Part shown: positions 32,811-44,054 of the stretch, in pieces | How positions within the stretch are numbered: the first letter of the stretch is position 1 | How the letters are laid out: each line of letters opens with the position of its first letter | DNA from: Icerya purchasi | Taxonomy: Eukaryota > Arthropoda > Insecta > Hemiptera > Monophlebidae | Length of the DNA stretch: 64,000 bases | Direction: 5' to 3' | Assembly: GCA_039619475.1 (NCBI GenBank) | Contig: CM077116.1 | Coordinates: 178,589,863-178,653,862 of the forward strand | The notes under the pieces: generated by a model | The model's input: only the letters and a program-made list of their open reading frames with translations | The model's database searches: none | What the model was told of the DNA's origin: nothing | Translations under genes and position numbers: made by a program

Positions 32811-34341
32811 ATAAGAGTATTTATGCCATTCTTGGAATATTTAAAAATTATAATTCATTATTTACGTAAATATTTTTCGGATATTATAAATTGCGTTAGA
32901 AAATTGTTCATAATTTAAGGAATTAGCGGATTTAAAAATGCTTCATGAAATGTAAAGGTTGTAATGCTGTAAATAGTTGATGTAGAATCATCAATGAGTA
33001 GAGGTTTACGTAGCAAAAAACTTTTTCTAACAGATTGTTTCAAGTTTAATTGCCGCTTTACTTTTCTATGATGCTAACATACTAACCTTAAAAAAGCAAA
33101 AATTAAAATAATATTGAAATATTGAAGTAATGCGGTTACTTATGTAATTAATTAGAGTAAGTATAGAATATTTCGAAATTAAATGCGTTTTCAATATTAA
33201 ATTAACATGAAAAAAATGCTGAAGCATAATTCGTAAAAAACACAAAATTATACTCGCAATATCTAAGTATATAATCTCACTGTTGCAACATAATACCCGA
33301 TAATTAAATTTACTTTCCGAAAAGTAAAAAGTGAACTGTTCAATTAATAATTCCAATTTGATTTTTCAAAAATTTACCGAATACGTTTCATTTTAGGATA
33401 ATAAATAGTCAATGTCAGCAGCCTACACATTCATGAGATTTCTAAAAAGTGAGAAAAACGCATATTTTTCAGACTGTAAAATTCTGATGCGATTATTTGC
33501 TTATTTTAAAACGGAGCGCGCGATACTTTCGTTGGACCACAAAAAACGGAAATAGAGCTGGTCGAAGAAAAATTTTTTTTCCCTTTTAAAAATTATTTGA
33601 TTAAATTATTCGAGAAATATTATTTAATCGGTTCGCGAATGCTTTGCATTTGTAATATGTCAAATATTAATTTCATGGTTTATCTTATTCGTACGTCATT
33701 AACTACATGTTTATTCATTTTCACTAAAAACTACAAACGTTTAAAAGATATAAAAAACAGACGTTGATAACTATAGCAAACAACTTCACTTGAATAAAAC
33801 ATGAATAAAAGATTTATAATTACGAATAAACGTTTAACACAGCGAGACACGTTAAAAAATACATCAGCGAACAATATGTACTGGAAACATTTGAAAGTAC
33901 ATAAATGGTTAAATCACGATGAAATAACTACAAGTAGCTTTTTTCCAACAATTAAAGAGAGATTCAATAAACACATACCATACTTTAAACGTTCACAACG
34001 TACAATTCGTATCAGGACATGAGAATTTTAAAATTTAAAAGGTTTAATATAGCGGAGACATATAATTGTATTAGATGTAACGAGCGGGACAATATATAGC
34101 ATATTTTGAATTGATGCAACATATAAAATGCAGAAATATAATGGAAAATTGCAGACCGGTACGGGAAAAAATGAGTATGTTTAATTAATTTGTCAAGAAG
34201 GAATTGAAATATCGGAATACTTAAATTATATTAAAAAATAAATTATATTAACGTAAATATTAAAGAATGTGGCCGGGGCGAAATCCAAAACACTTAATTG
34301 GATGGTGCTCGCCCCTGGATCACATTAAATTTTTATATGTA
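32811..34341. other. AT-rich, no gene recognised
   Basis: A 73-codon Lys/Arg/Asn-rich frame at 33801-34022 has no recognisable relative. An imperfect GC-rich inverted repeat (CCGGGGCGA facing TCGCCCCTGG) lies near 34272-34316. Confidence 0.4.
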
Positions 34342-34930
34342 CAGTCGACTCGTGATTATTCAGATTAATTGGGCTGCCGGCCGGTCCGGATAGCAAAAAA
34401 TCCGGATACGCCGCAGTTCAAGGCGAAATATTGCAGATTAAATGAAAAACTGAAAATTAACTTATCCTATAAAAAAGTAAACATGAAAATTCTTGTTTTT
34501 AAAGAAGTCTGTGATTAAAGTCCGCGTCTTTTGCTAAATTATTTTCCTTGCCGATATATTTCGCCACTTGCGTAAAAAAATTATATCAACCGGTGACGTT
34601 TCTTCCTGTCGAGTAATGTACTACAGCGCTACTTTGATCTCCTTCAGTCCTCCATCGTGTGGTATAACACTTTGAAAGGGCTCGTTATCCATATTTTCTT
34701 CAACCGGATCCTCGTTCAGTACCATGGCCACAATATCCTCATCTGCCGTTTCTTCGATCTCGTCGCTGTCCATCCATTCTGTAACGACATCCGTATTACC
34801 CGTTTCACATCCTGGAATATTTTTTATTAGAGAAACACGCTCCTCGTTGTCTTTTGAACTGTTCAAATCACATTGTTTGTCAATTTCGTTCCATTTATCA
34901 CTGACTTTATGATCTAATAATTTTCCACGA
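34342..34930 (-). pseudogene. pogo/Tigger-type transposon remnant, 3' part
   Basis: CAGTCGACTCGTGATTATTC at 34342, preceded by TA, looks like a Tigger-type terminal inverted repeat. A frame from about 34870 to 34621 reads EWMDSDEIEETADEDIVAMV, the acidic C-terminal segment of jerky/Tigger transposases, with WMxxDE and TDEEIV-like spacing. The catalytic region and the other end are missing; a LINE tail follows immediately. Confidence 0.65.
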
Positions 34931-34949
34931 CCGCACTAATAGAACTTGA

Positions 34950-35240
34950 ACTTTTATTTTTATTTATTTATTTCACGTGTCGTATACAGCAACTTAGGCT
35001 AGAGACACGGCAAGAAATTACAAAATTATGAAAGTTGAAAGAAAGGAAAAAAGGAAAATAAACAGAAATTAACAAGGATTAGCAAAATTATAATAACTTT
35101 AATAAATTAGAAGAATTTAGAAACTGAAATAGTTGGTTAAGCACGCGGTTTCTTCGTCGCACAGAAAATCTTTTAAATTCGATGGTATTCTATGTTGTTT
35201 CCGACACTGGTCGTAGACTGGACATTTTATTTCACTATAA
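34950..35240 (-). pseudogene. I-like LINE 3' end with AATA tail
   Basis: On the minus strand the sequence ends in (AATA)n at 34953-34973. Before it come a stem-loop (34976-35009) and a frame reading LKDFLCDEETACLTNYF that ends in a stop. The layout matches the tail at 16.35-16.51 kb. It directly abuts the Tigger remnant. Confidence 0.6.
34976..35009 (-). other. 3'-terminal stem-loop of the LINE
   Basis: CGTGTC pairs with GACACG around a loop with TAGCCTAAGTTGCT, similar to the loop TAGCCCAGGTAGTT at 18.87 kb. Confidence 0.5.
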
Positions 35241-35642
35241 TTATGAATTTAAAAAATCCGTATTTATTAATAATGCGATGATAGTCCTTTATTACGTAAA
35301 ATATAAAGAAGCGAATAGTGCATGTTTGTTTTCGTTACAGGCTTATTTGCTTTAATACGATGAATTATTAGGAGCAGAAATGCAATTATAAAATATGTTT
35401 GTAAAAATTGGAAGAGATTTACCTACATACTGTTCGACTTGACGGGGCGCCGTACAAATGTAAAATAGAATATGTGATAGATTTGTAAGATACTGGGACT
35501 TTTGGCACTACTTGTGCATTTACAGCAGTGAGCGAATATTTGTGCATACATTTCAAGTTCATTATAATGGGGTGGTAATCTTTTGATGAAATATGGTAAG
35601 CTAATTGAAGCAATTGAAAAATTAAGATTTTCAGGTGATCAG

Positions 35643-37006
35643 TTAAGGGGTCACCCTCTTTCAGGCACAGGCAAACTCAGACCTTTTTACAGACTACCTA
35701 CGGTGATTTTCAGATATCATCCGTTAAACGTTATCATCTGTGGTAGTGAAAAACACGAGTTACCAAATACTGCTATCAAAAATTCCACACAAAATATACC
35801 GTTCTTCGTTAACGATTTAGTTTTTCCGTGCGTATGGCATGTTATACATATATGCGTACATATATATATAATCACAAAACATGTATCTTACATAATTTTA
35901 TTGGGTTATTCGCTTTTTTTATATATTTTCTATTTTTTTGAAATTATTTTTTTAAATACGGCTGACTATATATTAACAAAAAAAAGAAAAACATGAAAAG
36001 AACCAATAATGCATTTGACCAATTATTAATAATATTAATTATCTTCGTCCGTTTTGTATCACTATTGCTAACAGAACTCTTAAATTTACGTCGCAAAAGA
36101 CTGTTTATTTATATTTCACGCTGAAGTCGTTATTTAAAAAACAAATAGAAAATATTTTAAAAAAGCGAATAACCCAATAAAATGATGTAAGATACGTGTT
36201 TTGTGATCATATATATGCACGCATATATAACATGCCATACGCGCGGAAATACTAAATCGTTAACGAAGAACGGTATTTTTTGGGCGGAATTTTTGATAAC
36301 AGTATTTGGTAACTCGTGTTTCTCGCTAACACAGATGATAATGTTTAACGGAATTCAGCCAATTCCTCGTTCCCTGTCTTGGTTCCATTCTATTCCTCTC
36401 AGTCGTCGCTCTTCTATTGTCTCCCTAATTCGTCTCCGGATCAATCATTCTCTCCTCCCCTCATCACGCTTTCGATTTGCTCTATCGCCTTCTCCTGATT
36501 GTTCTCTATACGATTGTGATCCTCCTCGTACATGTGATGCTAATCACATTTTCTTTGAGTGTCCTGCTATTCGTAAAGAACGCTCCCTTTTATACAGTCA
36601 GCTCCTGTCATTAGGTCTCCCTACTCCCTATAACTCTTCCTTTATCCTCTCCTTTCCTTCATCTTCTGTGGAGTCCGCACTGCTGTCCTTTGTTGCGTCC
36701 ATTTTGGACCGCTTAGTTATTTAATTTCTTAGCTTAGTTTTCTTGTTGTTGGGTCAATGCCGCTGGCGCGCCCAAAAAAAACAAAAAAAAAACAAAAAAA
36801 AAACAAAAAAAAACAAAAAAAAACAAAAAAAAACAAAAAAAAAACAAAAAAAAAACAAAAAAAAAACAAAAAAAAACGGATGACATCTGAAAATCACCGT
36901 AGGTAGTCTATAAAATGGTCTGAGTTCGCCTGCGCTCGAAAGAGACTGCACCCGAAAGAATCTGCGCCCGAAAGATCGTGCCCGAAAGAGCGGTGCCCTC
37001 TGTTAA
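35643..37006. mobile_element. Palindromic TTAA-flanked DNA element, interrupted by a LINE
   Basis: Two long inverted arms run from TTAA (35643-35646) to about 35922 and from about 36160 to TTAA (37003-37006). The arms share ACTCAGACC, CTACCTACGGTGATTTTCAG, CGTTAACGAAGAACG, CATGCCATACG and CCCAATAAAAT among others. Both ends read TTAA followed by a related sequence ending CTCTTTCRGGCAC. The right end carries three extra CCCGAAAGA-type repeats. Removing the LINE leaves about 840 bp. TTAA targets are typical of piggyBac-type elements, but no transposase is present, so it is non-autonomous. Confidence 0.78.
36353..36874 (+). pseudogene. LINE family-1 copy inserted in the palindromic element
   Basis: The frame is open from the insertion point to the stop at 36724. 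It reads IQPIPRSLSWFHSIP, then LIRLRINHSLLPSSRFRFAL, CDANHIFFEC, ERSLLYSQLL and LDRLVI. The 3' UTR ends GCCGCTGGCGCGCCC, followed by a 95-base A-rich tail made of (A6-9 C) repeats. AACGGA before the copy (36347-36352) and after its tail (36875-36880) is a short TSD. The ORF is undamaged but truncated to the last 120 codons, so this is a recent insertion of the GCGCGCC subfamily. Confidence 0.92.
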
Positions 37007-38279
37007 GACCCTTTGGTTTTGTTCATACTGTTCAGAATGAGTTTTTAATTGCGGTTCTTAAACGAAGTGTTCCTGTTTCATGTGTAACATTTGCGGTACG
37101 GTGGATTATGCTCAACTGCACAAGAGCCTGTATTATTTTAGTACTATAAATATGTTTACTCTTCCGTATTGCGGGCTTTGTTTAATTGCATGTGTGACAC
37201 TCGGTATTGTTTCAATACAACAGTTTTATGTGGTAGTTTGCATTCTACTGAGTGCATATGCCAATATTGATTCAGTATTATAAATGTATTTCATCTTAAA
37301 TTACTGTGGACGACAGTTTATTAAACAGTAATTATAATTGCTTTACTATATTACAACTGCCATTTCATTAGAACGTTGCGAATTATGATTAAGAATTTTT
37401 GTTTAAATACAAGATTTAATTTAAAAAGAAAAACAAAAAAACAAAGTATAATTATTTACCCGGGATAATTGGATAGAGTTTATTAAATAAGTAAATGATA
37501 CGAGAAAAATGGAAAGCTGAAGAAGGAAAAATAAAATAGATAATTCCAGGAATTAAAAAAGTGATATAGAATTGAATTTGACATATCTAACTAGCGTTAC
37601 TGCAGGTTATACCTATAAGAGGCGAGAGAAAGAACTTAAATCCGTGAAATCGGTCGTACACGCATAAAAAAAAAAGAAGTACAGCATGGAAATAATAGGA
37701 TTTGTAATAATATTGCTAATAATGCGTATTACGGCACACTTAAAATAATTATAAATTATATAATTTTCCATACTGTTTTGTTTTACATTTAGTATTAATA
37801 TTCACAAAGAACACTATGAGAACATTATAATACTAAACGAAATGTGAAACACATTAACTCGTAGGAATTTATTTAAGTTATGAAAATGTAATGAAACCGA
37901 CTATTTTCGAACCAACAATCCATAAGGGTTTATACATCATGAATGTGGATAGTTCATCCGAAACTAATCTGTTAATTATATTTTCATTATTTAAAAAAAG
38001 TTAATTCGGTTTATATTTCGTTTAGTGTTAAAAGTGGTTATAGTTGTATTTATAAAACACAAATACATCGGCTTATCATCATTCTCGCAGTGCTATGATT
38101 GTCGAGGAAGGGTCTTACAGTTGCATAAAATGACTGCATCACTTAAAGTTAAAGAACTGTGTTTTTATTACAATCTCTCTTATCTAGTTCATGTTGCTTT
38201 TCAGCTTTTTTTATTTTTTACATTGAACTTATCGTATCGGGAGAGTCGGTTAAATTTTAATTCAATTAGATATTGTTAG
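37007..38279. other. AT-rich, no gene recognised
   Basis: Short frames only, and no shared repeats seen. Confidence 0.4.
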
Positions 38280-38590
38280 TATGAAGGAACTGATGACAGG
38301 AATGATAAACAAGGAATGGAAGGATAAGTTATAAGAGGCACAATGAAGAGTAGAAAGCTGTGGTTTTAGCAAGTGTAAATACAAAACCAAACGGTCAGTA
38401 GAGAGAGAAGGATATTCGAAGAAAGACGTTGTTGCATAATTGTGTGAGGGAAAGAACAGAGAAGAAAGCTAAAAAGAAAGATGATAGCAACAAGATAAGA
38501 GCATGGTCTTAACGCAGACGAATTTTAAGGACGACAACGAAAGACCAAAGTGGAGGGAACTGCGGGCTGTAGTTGGATTTTTACAAAAAG
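38280..38590 (-). pseudogene. LINE family-1 copy, strongly decayed
   Basis: The reverse complement has the pyrimidine-rich character of the family. It reads, over shifting frames, FPSTLVFRCRP, ALRPCSYLVAIIFLFSFLLC and an HTIMQQ segment, at the place of the ICRLRFRHSLLPASLFRFSL and zinc-knuckle blocks of copy D. The poly-A and tail are not recognisable. Confidence 0.5.
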
Positions 38591-39150
38591 TTCAAGAAAG
38601 CGCAAGATCTAATATGTGGCTCCCTCTTTACGGCGCGAGTATTATAGCTAAAAATTTTGAATAAGGTTGAAAATATGCAGATGCACGTATATTTCTTTGG
38701 TTTGGAACATCTAGGTTTCCAACTTTAAAATGAGCTTCTAGGGGCTTCTAAAACTAGTGCTTTTGAAAAAAAATGTTTTTTTTCAGGCGTATGATATACT
38801 GTTGTAAAGAGCGCTATTTGTCGAAAGCAAACTCGTATTTCATTTTCTTAACGGAACATTGGACGTTTACTAAAAGTTTAAAAAAGCACAAAAAGTGATG
38901 TGTAGCCCCCGTTTGTGGTTCAGCTTTATAGCTAAAAATTTGAACAAGGTTAAAAAAACGTGCATCCTTGTGTATTTCTTTGCTTTGGAAAATTTGGGTT
39001 TCCAACTTTAAAACCGGATCCTTGAGGCGGCGAAAGCTCGAAAGTTTCAACAAATATTTTTTTTCCCGGTCATGTGATATATCAATGGGAAGATCGCTAT
39101 TAGTCAAACATTTTGTTTCATGTGCTGAGGATTCCGTATGTATTGTATAA
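38590..39150 (+). repeat. Two tandem units, about 293-bp period
   Basis: AGCTAAAAATTTTGAATAAGG (38646) recurs as AGCTAAAAATTTGAACAAGG (about 38931). TTTCTTTGGTTTGGAA and TTTCCAACTTTAAAA also recur with the same offset, as do GATCGCTATTAGTC and GAGCGCTATTTGTC. The locus at 1.09-1.49 kb carries related units. A minus frame of 124 codons (38814-39188) runs across the repeat but looks like no known protein. Confidence 0.7.
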
Positions 39151-39900
39151 AAAACAAAAAACAATATAATTGAAAGAATGCGATACATTATTTAATAAAA
39201 TGTAACACAAATTTCTGTAAATGTCCTATAATCAAGATATTGAATAAAATAAGGCAAAATAAAATACAATTCTAAATTTGTTGTTTTTTATCGAAATACA
39301 TAGTAAAAAGTCCAGACAAAAAAATAAAAAAAACTTTTTAAAAATAGCTTTTTATTTATGCACTAAAAAAAAATTACTTTATTAATGTGCGACTACCAGA
39401 TACGCATGTCTTAATATTAAAATCTGAAACTAGAAAATATTCTGAAAAATAAAAGCGGGGGCCGAAGATTAATAATTAATATTTAATAGAAAAATTTGTT
39501 GTGATTTCTGTAGCAATAAAATATTTTCGAGTATAAATGGCACTAATTAGGAAATTCGGAAAAAAAAGTAAAAATGGTTAAACTCCGCCGGAAAAATAAG
39601 CATATAGCGTGAAATTAATAAAAGCAACTGACACAACTAACAGCCAAGGCATAAAGATGCTACGTGGATTGTGCAATGCGTTGTATGAAAAAAAAAACGG
39701 TTGTCGACCTGGCGACTGATCAAAGCTTCGTATGAAAATCTTCGAGTATCAAAAGCATAATTCTCATATCGCACTGTAGAAAATAATGCTAAGGATCATA
39801 TGAATAAATTCATGTCTACCATTTGCAATGGAGAGAAAATTTTAAGAAATCGATCAATAGTGGGCCAGAAAATTCAATACGCCATTTTTTTATTCATTTT
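39151..39900. other. AT-rich, nothing recognised
   Basis: No frame or repeat of note. Confidence 0.4.
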
Positions 39901-39925
39901 TTAGGCACTGCTAAAGTGTTTATTA

Positions 39926-40060
39926 GCATATAGTAAGGAATAACAAATACAAATTTAACAAATAAATTTAAGACTAAAATGATTGCCTACTAGGAACGTT
40001 TTCGGGTATAACCCATCATCAGCTAAAAACACAACTCAATATATGTGTGATCAGAAACAA
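39926..40060 (-). repeat. Left arm of an inverted repeat with a hammerhead-like motif
   Basis: The reverse complement reads TTGAGTTGTGTTTTTAGCTG, then ATGATGGGTTATACCCGAAA and ACGTTCC, and continues to ATTTTAGTCTTAAAT. The same series is on the plus strand at 41022-41041 plus 41490-41605. CTGATGA, a GGGT/ACCC stem and GAAA resemble the core of hammerhead ribozymes found in Penelope-like and some other retroelements, but the cleavage-site stem is not clear. No RT of that type is seen. Confidence 0.6.
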
Positions 40061-40403
40061 ATTCTAAATCACACTCTATTCTGATATTTATTTTTCACAT
40101 TAGTTATCGGATAGAAATTTATCTTATAGATAATTCGAGTGACTTTAAGCATTCTACATCGCGCAGTATTCTAAAAAGCATCAAAGTAGTGAGCAAAAAA
40201 TTGTTAAAGCAAAGTAATAACTCTTTGGCACACAAAATTAATGCTCAGATAAATCAAACGTTACGCTATGCTGCAAAACGTAATTGTGGAGGGTGTGCCT
40301 GTGCGTGTGCGTCAGTATGAGTACTATAGACACTCGCGTGTGGATTGGAGAAAACTTTTCATAAGTAAGTGTGTGTTTGTGCGTGTGTATATATAAATAT
40401 GTA

Positions 40404-40405
<2 letters not shown>

Positions 40406-40451
<46 letters not shown>
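40406..40451. repeat. (AT)n microsatellite
   Basis: AT dinucleotide run of about 46 bases. Confidence 0.95.
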
Positions 40452-40454
<3 letters not shown>

Positions 40455-40531
40455 TAATATTTAAATGAAGGTACTTACGTGTGTACATGCATAATATGCA
40501 TATAAGTAGGTATATATGTATGTGGAAATAA

Positions 40532-40553
40532 GTGTGTGTGTGTGTGTGTGTGT
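40532..40553. repeat. (GT)n microsatellite
   Basis: GT dinucleotide run of about 22 bases. Confidence 0.9.
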
Positions 40554-41021
40554 ATGTTTGTGTAGAAGTAAGCATATATATATGAATGTTATTTAACTTA
40601 GCATGAGTAAATTCTGGATTGCTTAAGTATATGTAGACTTAGAAAGCTATTTAACTGAACGTGTCTCTACTGTGTTGGAAATTTTTAATTTAATTAAACT
40701 TTAAGTGTGGAATGAAACAACTTAAAATTATGTCTGATCATAAGTTTGAATAGCCAGAAAAAAACGATATAATAATATTAATATCTATAAACAATGGCTA
40801 AATATACATTACATATTTTTGAACTAAAAAAAAAAAAAAAAAATGAAGGCCCCGGTTGGCCATTGCACTTTTTTGTAATTAATAGATTTATATTTAACAC
40901 GTACAGTTTAAAAATAATAATAATTCCACTGTTCGCGCAGCTATGCCCATTTGTGGTATATATTTGCTTAATTATGTTATATTTATGAACTTACACAATA
41001 AACTTATTTGAAACTGATTTG

Positions 41022-41605
41022 AAGCATATCAATGAGTTGTGCAAAGGCGCACTCTGTATTTTTTTTTGCTCGGGGCTAGAATTTAGAAGATGAGTTCGGG
41101 GGTGGTAACTCGGTACCTCGACTGCGTATCTATTTATTTCTGTGGTTTGTAAATTAAAATAAAAAAATTTAAAAAAAAATACAAAATTAGCGATTATTAT
41201 TAACAAAATTATAAAACTGACGAATTTTATTTTTTAAAAAATGATAATAATAGATAACATTATGTTTGTAATAAGCACAAATTAGATAAGAATACGAATA
41301 TTATTTTTTAAAAATTAGCTAAAAGTATATAACATTATATTTGTAATATAAGTAAAAAGTAACTATGTATGTTTTTTAAAAAAAATTAAGTGAAACAAAA
41401 CATTACGTAACGAAACTAAGATTTCGAAGATTTTTTGGGGGGAGCAATGGCCTCGTGGCACCCCCCTTGAGTGCGCCAATGGAGTTGTGTTTTTAGCTGA
41501 TGATGGGTTATACCCGAAAACGTTTCTAAGTAAGCAATCCATTTTAGTCTTAAATGTGTTTGTTACATTTGTATTTTTATAACTTACCATATTCTATAAT
41601 TAACA
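41022..41605 (+). repeat. Right arm of the inverted repeat, split by a hAT MITE
   Basis: GCATATCAATGAGTTGTG (to 41041) continues after the MITE at 41490 as TTTTTAGCTGATGATGGGTT, then ATACCCGAAAACG and on to about 41605. The arm is the reverse complement of 39926-40060 with modest divergence. Confidence 0.75.
41042..41481. mobile_element. Non-autonomous hAT element (MITE) with perfect 8-bp TSD
   Basis: GAGTTGTG flanks both sides (41034-41041 and 41482-41489). The inverted ends are CAAAGGCGCACTC on the left and CCATTGGCGCACTC on the right (reverse complement), with G-rich and C-rich subterminal runs at the right end. The length is 440 bp with no transposase. The 8-bp TSD and the ends fit hAT. 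Confidence 0.82.
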
Positions 41606-44022
41606 AACAGGATGTTAAAAGATTTTTTTTTTTGTTTATTAGCAGTAGTGAAGCAAACTTCTCGAAATCCTTACTGCAACGTGCCGATTCTGTGGAAAAT
41701 ATATGTAGAAAAATCATTTCCTCGGTACGAATTGCTGGTACTGAATACTGTTAGAAAAAAACGTATTCATTGACGAAAGAATATCTGTAATCTCATTTGA
41801 CCATATACCACTAATAGTTTTATCCCACAAAAACAGAAAGAATGCATTTGCCTAATGAACAGAGCGGTAAAATATAAATAAAAGTAGACTCGCTGGATTC
41901 GCAAGAAATTACCCATAAGCGGCTGGATCTGTCAGTTATGTAGGCTCGTTAATTTGTCAAAAATGAAATATGAAAAAGAATTTACAAGAATTGCGTTCTG
42001 TTGGTGTAATTAAGGTGTTTGAAGAAATTGCGGCAACCAAGAGTGGCCGCGAAAATAAATACAGGCAGAGTTAAATGTATCTAGTTTTATTACACAGAAT
42101 TGAAATATGCGCATCTTACAATCATTAGATCGTGGACATGTGGACGGTATTGACAGGTGGATTTGGTGAAGAATGTCAAAGATTCCATGCGCTATAATAA
42201 AAATTAACATTGCGATTCGCGAATAAATCAACGACTAAGAAACCTTTTATACTCAGTCCCGGTCTGATAATAATTGGGTATTAGAGAAATCTAGGAAAGT
42301 AAAGGCGGCCAAAAGAAAAGAACTGGCCCTATGTTAACCTTTTTATCAACTGCCAAGAAAACCAACTAATGCTAAGGCGCTTTCGTTTATTAATTTTCAA
42401 GTGTTGCATTCGAATTTAAAATTAAAATAATAATTTTTTGTTTATAATGAGGTGGCTTATTTAACTGCTCTGTGTATACGTACGTATAAATACGATAAAA
42501 TAGTTTTTCTTCATTAGCTTGTCAATTAAAAAAATTCTGTAAATTTGTTTCATTTGTTTTGCATTATTCGGTTACGTAATTTTTTCAATTTTTTGGTTTT
42601 TTAACCATTCTTTACTTTCTAAATACCTATTCTCATTAGCGCACCAAAGAGGGAGGATCTACGGGGCTCTCCCCCTCCGCCAGGGAGAATAAATGAACAA
42701 TGTTAATAGTGGCCAAATTTTAAAATTAATCAGAATGTTGTTAAATAACAGCTGCAATGAAATTTTAAACAGAAGAGAGAAGAAAGAGAGAAGTATGTAG
42801 ATATACCAGACATGTTCGACCTCCACCTTCACATTTTCCTATATGCTACTCTTTTAGCTCCCCACAGAGATAAATCTTGGGTGAGCCAACTCTTATTCTT
42901 GTTTCGTTTCTGAATTTTTCCAATAACTATTTCTATAGGTTTTTCTACGAAAAATTCAGTTTATTCAAGGCATTGATTCTTGCAATACCATTAAATAAAG
43001 TCGAACTTTCAAATGTACTTTGCAGCGTATTCTGTTTAAAATACTTTATATTTATATTATTCGGAAAACTTCCGTGTAATCAAATTAGATTTTAAACTTG
43101 TTTCGGCTTTAAACATTTTTTCAGAACACTTTTCTGTATTCTGCCGTGTTAATGAAATCTAGTTTCGTTAGGCATATTGGTCCAAGGAATATTGCGCATA
43201 TTATTAAGAGTAACATTCTATAATCGGTCGCTTGGTATAGTTTCGATTACCCGAATTCAAAACCCTATTTTTCGTAGGAGAATCCCATGTGGAACATGTT
43301 TAATCGGCGTTTCCAATAATTCAGGTAGCGTACGCTCGTGTAACGAGGTGTGGTTCTTTTGAAATACCTTTTCTTCTTGTCCCTTTGATGCATTAGCGCA
43401 GCGCGACTTATTTAGCGCGGAGTTACAAACCAGAGGCTTCGATTTCAGTCTATTTTTTTTTGCTATTAGGCAGGAGAGACGAGCGGAGAAAACGGATAGT
43501 TTTTAAACCGTAGGCAGAGAAAATTTGCGCAAAGTGTCATTCGAGTCACTGCCGCGGAAGAAATTAATAAACTTTCTATCTGATAATTACTTTAATTTGC
43601 AAAATTTTTTAATCCGTTTGCGACTAATGGTGCTCGGTAGCAGCCGGGATAAACAAATGCGGGAGAATTGTCGGCTGCTGATATTTTCGTAGCAAGTACA
43701 AAGATTCCTCCTTTGACGAATGCTAGGAAGTTTTGAGCAGACGACGACGGAGGCTCGATGATAATTTAGGTAAATAATGAGGATTAGCTGGCGAGTGGCT
43801 GAGTTGTACATTTATCATCAACGAGGATAAAACAGTACTACACGAGAGACGGATTTAAATGAAAATGTAGCAAGACAGTAAGATTATTTTCGTTTTTATT
43901 TCGTTATTTTTCTCGTCATTACTGTGTTTTTGTTCTGTTTGTTTTTATTCTCTTCTTAGCTGAAGGCAAGAGAAAAATGCAAACGGGTTGTTATTTTGTT
44001 ATAATCTCCTTTCTTTTTTTCT

Positions 44023-44054
<32 letters not shown>

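Noticed and set aside
33801..34022. 73-codon Lys/Arg-rich frame
   Set aside because: No recognisable relative and typical of AT-rich spurious frames.
36754..36951. 65-codon Phe-rich frame
   Set aside because: It is the reverse reading of the LINE A-rich tail.
42640..42690. G/C-rich words resembling a hAT end
   Set aside because: No matching inverted end and no 8-bp duplication could be found nearby.
43390..43450. tRNA-like A-box and B-box words
   Set aside because: GCGCAGCGCGAC and GGCTTCGATTTC are present but no cloverleaf can be formed.
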